Of a stretch of 59,927 bases of DNA, positions 24,001 to 34,027 are shown one piece after another. The position numbers and the translations under genes were made by a program. Source of the DNA: Intoshia linei (taxonomy: Eukaryota > Orthonectida > Rhopaluridae); contig LWCA01000075.1 in the NCBI GenBank assembly GCA_001642005.1, forward strand, positions 1 to 59,927, read 5' to 3'. The notes below the pieces were generated by a model, which was not told the DNA's origin, searched no databases, and worked only from the letters and a program-made list of their open reading frames with translations. Numbering within the stretch: position 1 is the first letter of the stretch; every line of letters starts with the position of its first letter.

Positions 24001-26329
24001 ACAACGAAAAATGTGGTTGGTGGGAAATGTTCATCAGCCTATATTAAAAATTAAAATATATAAAGCAATGTAAAGTGTATCCTGTAAAATTTACAGGGGT
24101 CGTCGATCAATTGCGTCTCGTAAGCCACTTTTGTTTATCAAAATTTTATACGGGCCCCGTTTTTGAAAATTTACACCCTATAAATTTCAATTTTAACTAA
24201 AGATAAGCGATTCTAGTAAATTCAACAAAATAATATCCAGCACGATCTGAATTTAGAGCTAAAATAATTATAATGAGCCAATTATGGTAAAAAAGTGTTT
24301 AAAAGTTGAAAAATAAATACTTTACATATTTACTCAAAGGGCACTAAAATTATTCTGTAGGCCACGTTTGGCCAGCGGGCCACTGGTTGTCGACCCCTGC
24401 TGTAAATAAAAGTTTTGTAAAAAAGAAATTGAATAAATTTTCATGAAACAACTTTTTCAATTATACCTTGTACTAAAAATTGGCCTAATAATAATTAAAG
24501 ATTATAATCTTTTTCACTTAGAATAAAATTTCAATATAACAACAAAATAAATTGACAAGTTTACAATATAACAATGTAATTACTCTCCAATCGACGATAT
24601 CATACACAGAAAGCAATTTCACAATACCACCAAATATAGCACCTTAAATGTAAATAAATTATTATTAAATTGTCATTAAAATTAATTATATTCTCTTTAA
24701 ATTAATAAAAATACAAACGGTACGTAGTAGTTTTTGTGAATGAGAACTTTGACTAAAAAAAAAACGAAAAAATTGTAAAGAGTTTATAAATTTTTTAAGA
24801 AATTTTGATTAGAGCCGCATTTTTTCCGAATTTTTTTTCAACAAAATTCGAACAAATTTTCAAAAGGTTTTTAGAATTATTTTTTCAGTAGATTTCTAAC
24901 TGTAGCTTTTTAATAAAATGTTAAAAAATGGCTATTAAAAGAATTTTAGGGCTATTCTTGAAAAAAATTTAAAATTGTAGCTTGTTAGGGGATTTAGAGG
25001 GTCGTTTTTTGTTAAAAAAAATTAGGTGAAGGCTATTAATGATTATTTTTATTTATAAATTTTAATTTGTTAATTTTAGGGTTTATATTCAAGTTTTAAG
25101 AGGGGTATATTTACGATAATTTTAGTTTTAATAAATTTAAAATTATGGATTTTAAGTTTTTTAAATTAAATTTTAAGGTCATTTTTTAACCATCTTTACA
25201 TATTTCCGAAGAGCTACTGGTTCACAGACCCGTTTTTTGAAATAACTGTATTATAACTCAACTATAAACCATTTTTATCTTGCTGATCGCTAAAATGGTA
25301 AATAGACATCTTTTAATATCAGACGATATAAATCTCGTAATAATTAACTATAAACATTACAATGAATTTTAAAAAATTATTTTAAATAATATAATATTTA
25401 TATATTTACACTAGCTTGACTGTTTTGTACTACGTACAAACAGCACCTAGCTCTGCCAAGGGTACATTTTTATTATACCAAAAAAATAAATTCATGTTGA
25501 TGTTCATGTTCCAAATGAAATTGTGGGCTGTTTTCATTAAAAAAAGAAGGGTAATTTGGGGTTTTAGCCCTGAAGATATAATTTTTTTAAATTTAAATTT
25601 ATGGTAATGTTTATGATTTTAAAATCCGCATCAGCGTATATATTTTTTTAAATTCTCCAACTCGTTTGATTTTCAAAATGAGGGACAACTGAGGTTTTTG
25701 ATCCGTAAGATGTGAAATTGGGAGGTTGAAATTTTCTTAATATACGTCCTGAAAAAAACTGTAATTAAAATGTGGTCTTTAAAAAATTCTAAGACGGGTC
25801 GTTATTTAAATAAAGCTGAACACACACACAAACAAACAAAAATCGCGTAGCCTTTTATATAAGTTAGGATTATTTATCATTCATGTAAAAAATTACCAAT
25901 AATAATAATAACTATACTCTCAGGTATAAAATTGATATTTTTTGTAATCATAACATGAATAATAAGTATGCAACCAGCTAAAAACAAAATATAAAACGAA
26001 AAAATTAAAAAAAAAACTTACTTATAATAAACAAAATAATAAAAATGGATAAACTAGCATGTTCCTCATTAGACTTTTCAGCGTCAGTAATTTCTTCAGC
26101 CTCAATCTCTCTAAAACACTTAATAAAAAATCATACAAATCAATTACTTTGATTTATTTGGCTTATCATTAATTTCTTTTAATTCTGCAATGTTGGTAAT
26201 GGTTGTATTTGCTGTAACAGGGAATTTTTGACAAGTTATAAGAGTAGAGTATATAAAAATAAGAAAAATGATACTGACTGTCCATTTTAAACTTAACGTA
26301 CATTTTATCTCATTATTGACAAAAAACAT
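21006..26329 (-). CDS. SLC9A8: Na+/H+ exchanger, NHE8 type
   Basis: Fifteen exons on the minus strand: 26329-26148, 26110-26022, 25977-25897, 24642-24584, 24038-23853, 23817-23639, 23594-23462, 23425-23320, 23249-23133, 22955-22873, 22829-22718, 22629-22487, 22446-22375, 21680-21522 and 21140-21006. They total 611 residues (human NHE8 about 580). In the family NHE8 acidity-regulates Golgi and endosomal lumens by electroneutral Na+/H+ exchange. A signal-like hydrophobic N terminus is followed by about a dozen membrane segments. [31 protein letters not shown] and [11 protein letters not shown] with the transport pair Asn250-Asp251 are clear. [24 protein letters not shown] and [11 protein letters not shown] match NHE8 rather than NHE6/7/9, and so does the cytoplasmic [15 protein letters not shown] block. 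Several introns are 35-44 nt. Intron 3 holds a Helitron and intron 4 a hAT-type MITE. Confidence 0.95.
24094..24399. mobile_element. hAT-type MITE in NHE8 intron 4
   Basis: Inverted ends CAGGGGTCGTCGATC and GGTTGTCGACCCCTG flank about 306 bp with no coding capacity. A clear 8-bp duplication could not be seen in the flanks, so the family assignment rests on the CAGGGG termini. Confidence 0.6.
24830..25200. repeat. Degenerate tandem repeat in NHE8 intron 3
   Basis: Irregular repeats of phrases like TTTTAGGGCTATTCTTGAAA, AAATTTAAAATTGTAGCTT and GGGTCGTTTTTTGTTAAAAA. The theme resembles the array in PKN intron 14. Confidence 0.45.
25411..25869 (-). mobile_element. Helitron-like element in NHE8 intron 3
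   Basis: A minus-strand copy with both ends: CTAG at 25411-25414 preceded by A, hairpin CTGTTTTGTACTACGTACAAACAG, and the 5' end read in reverse as TCCTAACTTATATAAAAGGCTACGC at 25869. It is flanked by T at 25870, i.e. an A-T insertion site. Length 459 bp. Confidence 0.75.
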
Positions 26330-26511
26330 TTTAATTTTCTACAATTTTGTAAAGTTGTTACATTTACGAATCGATAAAACTTAATGCTAAGCAAATTGAC
26401 GTGTAATCAAATCTTGTTAGTAATTATGGCGAAAACTTTATTAAACAGTAAATTTGATTTTTTCATATCAATCTATCAATATGAAATTTTAATTGTCTAT
26501 ATATTTTGGAA
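26330..26511. promoter_or_regulatory. Bidirectional promoter region NHE8 / RRP8
   Basis: 182 bp separate the divergent start codons of NHE8 (26329, minus) and RRP8 (26512, plus). The sequence is AT-rich and no defined element was identified. Confidence 0.45.
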
Positions 26512-27661
26512 ATGGACGATATACCCGAAATTTTAAAAAGTACAATTAAAAAACGTAGGATTAGAAAGGTTTTTTCTATTTTAAAATTATTATTATTTGA
26601 ATAGATAACTATCGTTGATAGAGATGGTTGTAAATTTCAATAAATACATGTTGTGTGACACAACTTGTGTCAAGAGTTTACGTATAATGTGTTTAAATTG
26701 ATGAAAATATATTTTATTTATTAATGAATTTAGAATAAAGTCATAAACAAAAAAAATGACGGAATTAGAAATAAATGGGGAAAAAAAAATATAACTAAAA
26801 ATTCTGGATCATTTAGAATGCTGAATGAAATGCTGTACTGTGAAAGTTCCAAAAAATCATTAAAATTTTTAAAAAAATATCCAGATTTGTTTCAAGTATA
26901 TCATGATGAATTTACAAACCAAACTAAAAATTGGCCGGTTCATCCACTCAATCAAATTATTGAAGATGTTGAAATTATGTATGTTTAATTGCATTCCAGA
27001 TGTGATTCAGGTGCGTCTTATGAAGATTTACCAAAATAAAAATTATTTCAACTTTTATCTATTTTTTTCAAAATTATTTTAATTTAAATCACCTGGACAC
27101 TGCTGTGAATCTGATTTTTTTCAATTTTGACTCATTATATTTACTCTAGCTTAAAAAATGGAATGGTTATTGCTGATATGGGTTGTGGAGATGCCAAACT
27201 CTCCCTAAAATTTAGTAACATTGCAAAAGTACATTCATTTGATTTAATTCCAATCAACAATAGAGTCACTGCATGCGATATTTCAAAGGTAGTTTCTTTA
27301 TTATTTTTCATTAATTCCGTTTCAGACACCTTTAAAAAACGATTCTGTGGATGTAGTAGTGTTTTGTTTAAGTTTAATGAGCAAAAAACCAGAAAATTTT
27401 CTCTTTGAATCTAATAGAATACTTAAAATTGGAGGTAAAATTTTTATTGCTGAAGTAGAGAGTCGTTTACCAAAACTCAAATCAAATAAACCAAATATTA
27501 ATCGATTTATCAATAATATACAAAACTATGGGTTTAAAGAAAACAAAATTTATAGAAACACATTTGATGGTTATTTTGTATACCTTGCATTCACAAAAAT
27601 ATCTAAATCTACTAAAATGGTACCACTTGAATTGACAAATTGTATATATAAAAAAAGATGA
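26512..27661 (+). CDS. RRP8: RRP8-type rRNA methyltransferase
   Basis: Four exons (26512-26568, 26734-26978, 27150-27288, 27326-27661) give 258 residues. RRP8 (nucleomethylin) is a nucleolar SAM-dependent enzyme that methylates N1 of an adenine in large-subunit rRNA. The family pre-core block RMLNEMLYCESS and KNWPVHPLNQIIEDVE is followed by SAM motif I ADMGCGDAKL (residues 109-118). Then come HSFDLIP, the motif VDVVVFCLSLM, and the RILKIGGKIFIAEVESR block. The C terminus YKKR matches the family end. Human RRP8 is about 456 residues; the long, poorly conserved N-terminal region is missing, leaving essentially the catalytic core. The first exon is inferred from phase and an ATG; its short basic peptide is the least certain part. 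Confidence 0.93.
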
Positions 27662-27874
27662 TGCAGATTTCATTTTATAATAAAATTTTTTAAACACCAG
27701 CCTTAATACCATGCTTCAACCGAAAATCAAAAATAGGTCCTAAAATTAGTTTTCACAAAGATGTGTAATGTCATATAACCCTACCACGCATGGACTTGAA
27801 AATAAATCTTCGAAAAAGGGTTTGCCAGGGTAAGTTCATTTCTGACATTTGGTACATTTTTATAAAAATTTTAT

Positions 27875-30800
27875 TTATGAATTTAATGTAAAATTTTTCA
27901 AAACATCCATTTGCTCTGCTGGGACACGACATTTACCGATTGCCATTTTTTTCAATACGTTTTCGTGTTTTTGCAATTTTTTACAATTTTCAATTAAATT
28001 AGATACAGTATCTTTCCAATTGGTTAAATCACTTTTTAGTAAATTTGTAATAGTGTACGACAGTGCTCCCATTAAAAATGTCGACGTGCCATGTCGTGTA
28101 AATGGCTTCCATACATTTTGAACTGCCATCAACGTCAAGTCTTTTTGGGTAATTTGTAATTTAAAAATCTACAATTGTTTAGGTTAATAAATATTTAAAT
28201 GGTTAGAAAATATAAACGTAGTAAAATAGTTGAGAAAAATCTTTCACGTTGAATTTGTCAATCTAAAATTGATTTAATTGAGACTGGGTGTTAATTACCA
28301 TGTAACCTTCAATTTTGGAATTTGTAATATTTCGGAGGTTGTGTTCGTTTGGGTTGTTAATAAAATTTGATATATAATTTTCCTAGCAGTTTAGTCAAAA
28401 TATTAAATTATATTACATTTTGGAGAACTGAAACAATGCCCATTGATTTGAATTTTTCAATAATCTAAGTTTATATAAGTACATTTTATTTAATCGTAAA
28501 ATTAACCCCAAAAAATCAAAGTGGCCAATGGCTGTATGAAATAAAATTAACTATAAATAGCATGGATTTTCATACAATCTCGTTTTTTAGTAAGTTTAAC
28601 AAATATTACTTATAATGAAGGGAATTATAATTTTTTAAAGTACATTATGTATTTATTACCCCGTCTAAATCTTCATATTGTTTTTCTTGGTCCCCATCGT
28701 CTTCTCTAGACTTGATACATGGTTAAAATATAATACAAACTCAATTTCATTCAAAACATCTAGCATTCCATATTCAATGAATAAACTATTAATTTTTTCG
28801 ATGTATTGCAATCCAAGTTCATTTCCTATAATATGTGTAAATTTAAAGTATTTTTTTTGAAATTTAATGGTCCAGGAAGGACTAGAGTTGCGTATGACAG
28901 TTTATGGCTACACCGAAAAAAATGATTTTGGAGAAAATTTTTGTATCCATTTGGAATCTTTAAAATGGCAAGCATCTCCACAAATTTTAATTTAATTTAA
29001 TGATTTGTTTTCTATTGTCATTTTTCATTAATTACTCAACTTTTTCCGAGCCTGGACTTAATTTTAAAATTTTTCTAACACAAATTGTCACCATAAAAAC
29101 TACCTTTTTCAGTTTTATAGTAGTAAAAAAATATGGCAACATTACCTCAGTGGGTTTCATTGAATTTTAAGTTTTCCAATGGAGTGGAGCAGAATATGGA
29201 TATAATCATCCTTACTTATATAATATGCTACGCAATATTTGTTTGTGTGTGTTATACTTTATTTCAATAACTACCAGTTTTAGAATTTTATAAAGTCTAC
29301 ATTTCAAATAAAGTTTTTCCGGGGGTGTTAGCAAAATAAATTTCAACCTCCCAAAATCACATCTTACATGTCAAAAAGCCCAATTGTCTTTTTTTGAAAA
29401 TCAAACGAATTCGAGAATTTAAAATAATATATACTCTAATATCATAATCATAAATTTAAAATCAAAAAAATATATCTTCAGGGCCAAAACCACAAATTAT
29501 TTTTTTTTAATGAAAACAACACTAGAATTTAAAAAAATTTACAGGTGGTATAGTTGAATCCTGTTAACACACAGAAAATTTCAATCCGAATAAGTGACAA
29601 CTTCACGGTTAAAAAAGTATTCATTTTAGTATTCATATATTTTTTTTCCGAAATAATAAATTTTTTTAATAAATTAAAAAAATGGAATAATTGTTTTTAA
29701 AATTCTTTACGCAAATGTTAACCCAAAAAAATTAAGATGGAGTAATTCACTTTAAAGTAAAAAGTAATGTGATATAAATAGTTCCACCTGAAACAAATTT
29801 GGGAACCACTCCTTTAAAGGATTGATAATAGTGAATAGTAGGATTTTTAAGTTAGATTTTCAACGTGAATTTATTTTTTAAGTATAATAAAAATGTGCTC
29901 TCGGCAGAGCTAGGTCCTGTTTGTACGTAGTATGTAAATTTATTTTTTGGTAGTATAAAAATGTTCCCTCGGTAGAACTAGGCTACGCTTTATTTTTTTG
30001 TTAGAATAAAAATGTGCCCTCGGCAGAGTTAGGTACTGTTTGTACGTATTACATAACAGTCAACCTAGTTACTTATATAAAGTAATTTAGTTAAAAATCT
30101 ATGTCTGTTTATTTATTTGTCTGTTCTAGCTTATTTACAAAAAAATAAATTAAGAAAGTAAGAGGAGTTAAATTTTAAAAATTCCATATTTCTATTACAA
30201 TTTTTCGAGAGGGATATTTTATCAAAATTTTTAGAATTGAATCCTTCAAAATCAAAAAACCCAATTATCTTTTTTTTAAATTCAAACGATTCATAAAATT
30301 ATGAAAAAGACACAATCTGATGAATATTTTAAAATCATGAAAATTATGATAAATTTTAAAATCTTATATTTTCACGAAAACCCAAACCACAAATTACCCT
30401 TTTTTTTAAAAATGAAAAAAGTAATAAAATTTTATTCAACATAAATTCTGGAATAGTTTTTAAAATCATAATCATCATCATAAATGACAACCTCAAAAAA
30501 GTGTATTTTCACCATCAAAATCCTAGATTACCTTTTTTTTAAAAAATGAAAACAGCCTTAGAATTTAAAAAAAAATTACAGATAGTCATATCCAGTTAAC
30601 ACTCAAAAAATTTAAATCTGATAAAGTCACGCCTCATGGTTAAAATTTTGTTATTTTGAAACTATTTTATAAACACTTGTAATTATAAAATAAAAAATTT
30701 GAAATAATTAACGGTCCAAAAATTAAAAAAAAAAAATTATTCTGATGCAACCTATTCCAGTTGATATACAAACAAGTAGAATCTCCATGTTTACATTGCC

Positions 30801-32336
30801 GATATAAATAATTGATTAAAAGAAGTTAAAAAAAAAGTCTACAGGTCTCTGGTAAAGCAAGTATGGGTCAAATTTAATTCAATTTTTTGGTAGAATTGTA
30901 TAAAGCGGCCCTCGGTACTATTTATACGAAGTACATACCGTATAAAATAATAAAATAAAATTACCACTAATACAAAAATTTTGTAATTTTTTACAATTCA
31001 CGACAGCACAACTAACACAATATCCATGATATGATCCAATTTCATTAAAAGATATGTCGACAAACTAAAAATGTGTCCATTTTAAGGGTACGTAATATTA
31101 GTTGCCACCACACTTAACTTGCGAACCGCAGATTTCGGGATTTTTTGGCATTTTAAAAAAAGGTCCATAACTCTAAAGCTTTTTGAAAAAAAATACAATG
31201 CAGTTCTCAAGTTTCACGGATCAAACGATGACTAAATGAACATACTTGTAAATTTGGTGATTTTAGGAAAAATATAGCTCGACTAATATAGTCGATGCCT
31301 TCATTTTTTAATAGACAAGATGATAAATTTAAATGTTTTAGGAATATCAAATAACGCAAACCCTAAATTGAATATTTATAATAAAAATTACATAAAGATA
31401 AGTGTATTCATAGAATACACTATATAAGTATTATATTATTAATTTAACAGTGTTTTAATGAAATTTTAAAAAAGTGAAAAAAATGTAATAACCTTGCTAA
31501 GACTTATTGCTCCTTCTAAACCTATTGTATTGTCACTAAGATCTAGATGAGTCACTTGGTTTAAATTTTCCAAACATTTGCCAAAACTGATAATACCCGG
31601 TGTATATATACCATTTTGAATAATTTCAATACATTTAATATGTTTTAATTTCTAAAAAAATAATAATAATTTTTTTAAGTGACAACTCAAAAATGAAGAA
31701 AAAATCACCGAAAAGAAAGTGCTAAGATTAGAACAGCCTTCATTTTCTAATCTACCTCGTCCACATATAAATGTAGTCAATTTCAATTCTACACCAATTG
31801 CTTTAGACAAATTGTACAAATTTTCTAAACATTCAGCTAAAATCTAAAAACATACAATACACATTGAAATTGAAATAAATTTGATAAAAAATTACTTTTC
31901 CACCCAATGGACCCAATCCACAATTATGAACTTTTAAAATTTTGAGAGAAAGACAAGATTTGGATCCAAGAAACTTTTTAATTGCTGCAACACCATTTTG
32001 CGCTAGTGCATTATCGCTAATATTAAATTCTTTGATGTGATAATCGCCTACAGAGAAATTTTCCAATAAACACTCTAATGTTGGCGGGATTTCTTGTTTT
32101 AGTCTACCAGTAAACATGTCACTGAAATTTAAATATCTAATTTTTCTTGTTCTAATAAAAATTTTTGAAATTATTTTGGCTGCATCTAATCCAATTGTTG
32201 ATCCCTGAAAACTTATAGAGTGTAATTTTTCTAAATTGCAATTTGATAATGCACTGTACAAATTTTCGCCTTCTTCTTTAGTTACGCATGATAATCCAGA
32301 AATGAGGGATATGGAATTTTTTTTTACGTTGATCAT
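27875..32336 (-). CDS. RANGAP1: Ran GTPase-activating protein RanGAP1
   Basis: Eight exons on the minus strand: 32336-31896, 31843-31709, 31651-31493, 31362-31246, 31064-30965, 28825-28737, 28710-28660 and 28168-27875. They join in frame to 461 residues. The protein is a leucine-rich-repeat GAP that stimulates GTP hydrolysis by Ran in the cytoplasm. The blocks LNFSDMFTGRLKQEIPPTLE (with the conserved catalytic-region Arg), ISDNALAQNG, VHNCGLGPLGGK, CGRGRLENEG, LDLSDNTIGLEGA and ISGNELG follow the RanGAP repeat order. An acidic stretch SREDDGDQEKQYEDLDG follows the repeats as in the family. It is reached only if 28736-28711 is a 26-nt intron. The last 97 residues resemble nothing I can name, and an additional exon between 28660 and 28168 is possible. 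Intron 5 (2.1 kb) is filled by two Helitron-like elements. Confidence 0.9.
28711..28736 (-). other. Putative 26-nt intron in RanGAP1
   Basis: On the minus strand GTATTATATTTTAACCATGT continuing to ATCAAG separates two frames. Removal restores a frame into the acidic RanGAP segment; retention gives a stop at the end of the next 50 nt. A base-level sequencing indel is the alternative. Confidence 0.55.
29209..30068 (+). mobile_element. Full-length Helitron-like element in RanGAP1 intron 5
   Basis: It begins TCCTTACTTATATAATATGC after A at 29208. It ends with hairpin CTGTTTGTACGTATTACATAACAG and TCAACCTAG (CTAG 30065-30068), followed by T. Length 860 bp, non-coding. The last 190 bp contain three successive copies of the terminal GTGCCCTCGGCAGAGCTAGG segment. 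Confidence 0.75.
30069..30950 (+). mobile_element. Second Helitron-like element, abutting the first
   Basis: It starts directly after the CTAG of the previous element with TTACTTATATAAAG, lacking the usual TCC. It then follows the ATCTATGTCTGTTTATTTAT subfamily head also seen at 32521. The decayed 3' end is near 30950 (CGGCCCTCGGTACTATTTAT, ACGAAGTACATACCG). Confidence 0.6.
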
Positions 32337-34027
32337 TTTAATAAATTTAAATTTAATTCAACTTTATTCAATCTTTTAAATTACATTTTGTTACATCTTA
32401 GCAGTGGCGTAGCGTGATTTTTTTAGCAGGGTGTGCGGAAGTGGTTACCTTGGTTGTCTAATATTTTAAAAATAAAATTATTTGCTTTTTGTATCTACTA
32501 TGAATAGTTCCTAGTAGGACTCCCTATTATATAAAGTAAAATGGTTAAAAATGTATGTCTGTTTATTTATTTATTTGTTCCAGTTTATTTAAGATTGTAA
32601 GGGGAGTCGAGTTTTACAAATTCCATATTCTTATAACTGTTTTCCAGAGTGTTGTTTTATCGCTAATTTCAAATTCACAAATTGAGTCCTTTAAGGTTAA
32701 AAACCCTAATTTTCTTTTATTTAAATCAAACCTGTAATATTGGTTAAGATATAAAGAGGGTTTATCAGAATTTAATATGAAAATACACTTTAAGAGTGAA
32801 AGTAATTGTAGAAATGAACAGTTGTTAACTATACAAGTTTAATATAAACAGGTTTATTACAAAACCCGTCCTAGAATTATAAAAATTACACATTCTAATG
32901 AAAAGTTTTAAATTCATCAATATTATGATAATTTTCAATTTTAAAATCTTATATCTTCTCTGCCAAACCCCAAATTACCATTTTTTGTAAAAATTAAGAG
33001 TTTTATAATTTTATACAACATACATTCTGAAATGGTTTTTAAATTCATAAGCATTATCATAAATGGTAATCTCAAAAAATGTAATGTTTATGTTCAAAAA
33101 CACAGATTACCTTTTTTTTAAAAATGAAAAGAGCCCTAGAAATTAAAAAAAGATATCGATGACATAGTTATATCCAGTTAACACACTCAAAACATTTCAA
33201 TCTGATTAAATGGCGTAAAATAGGATGGTAGAACGTGTTATCAACCCAATGAAATTTTTGTATAAGAATATAATATATATTTATATTTTATTTCGAAAGT
33301 TTCCAGTCACATGCTAACGGTGTCCAGAATTGATTGTGAAATATGTGAATACCAAATATTGCTATAATTATCACTTTATTATTAAACCAGCATAACGGTC
33401 ATTTTGACCATTAAAAGATTTATTTATTTACTCTATTTGCATTTTATTGTTTATTTTCGGACAAACAAAGGTAGAGCCGGTGGGAACACTCAAATCACCA
33501 TTTTTGTTAAGTACTTAATTTATACGTTGTAATTTTTATTTTATGTAATTGAGCCAATCCAGTATTGATCTATTGACCATACAGGTAAATTAAAAATTAA
33601 ATATATTCAAACGAACGGGTAGTGGCATAAAAATATTGTAGAATTAAACCATCATAATTTTAAATTTATTCTGTATAAAAATAATTTTCAATATTGCTGA
33701 AAAATGAAATTATTGAGATGAATGGTAGAATGTTGGCCAACTGTTAAAGGTTAAAAGTATGTTGTTTTAAAAGCACGTTTAATTTACACATGTTTATTGA
33801 CATTTAATTTATTTGTTTAAAATTCTATCTGTCGAATTTTAACTCGGGTGATACTTCATAAATAGTTAACATTAACGGTTCGAATCATTTAAATCTGCTA
33901 TAATCTGTGAAAGATGATTTAAACACGACCTCACAATCAAATACCAAAGTCAAACATTAAATACACATCAACTATATAACACGTTTATTAATAACACTAA
34001 ATATAATTCATTGGCCAATAAATCACA
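32337..34027. other. Divergent intergenic region RanGAP1 / MNK
   Basis: It holds a 5' portion of a Helitron-like element (listed) and about 800 bp of AT-rich DNA before the MNK start. No gene is seen. Confidence 0.5.
32521..33225 (+). mobile_element. 3'-truncated Helitron-like element
   Basis: The head TCCCTATTATATAAAGTAAA followed by the ATGGTTAAAAATGTATGTCTG motif matches other copies. The internal repeated phrases (AAACCCCAAATTACC, AAAATGTAATGTT) are present. The terminal hairpin is absent. Confidence 0.6.

Noticed and set aside
26513-27661. Trans-splicing or operon between the nine genes
   Set aside because: Neighbouring genes alternate strand or are well separated, and no shared leader or common acceptor sequence is visible.
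28678-28860. Plus-strand ORF of 60 codons
   Set aside because: Antisense shadow of RanGAP1 exons 6 and 7.
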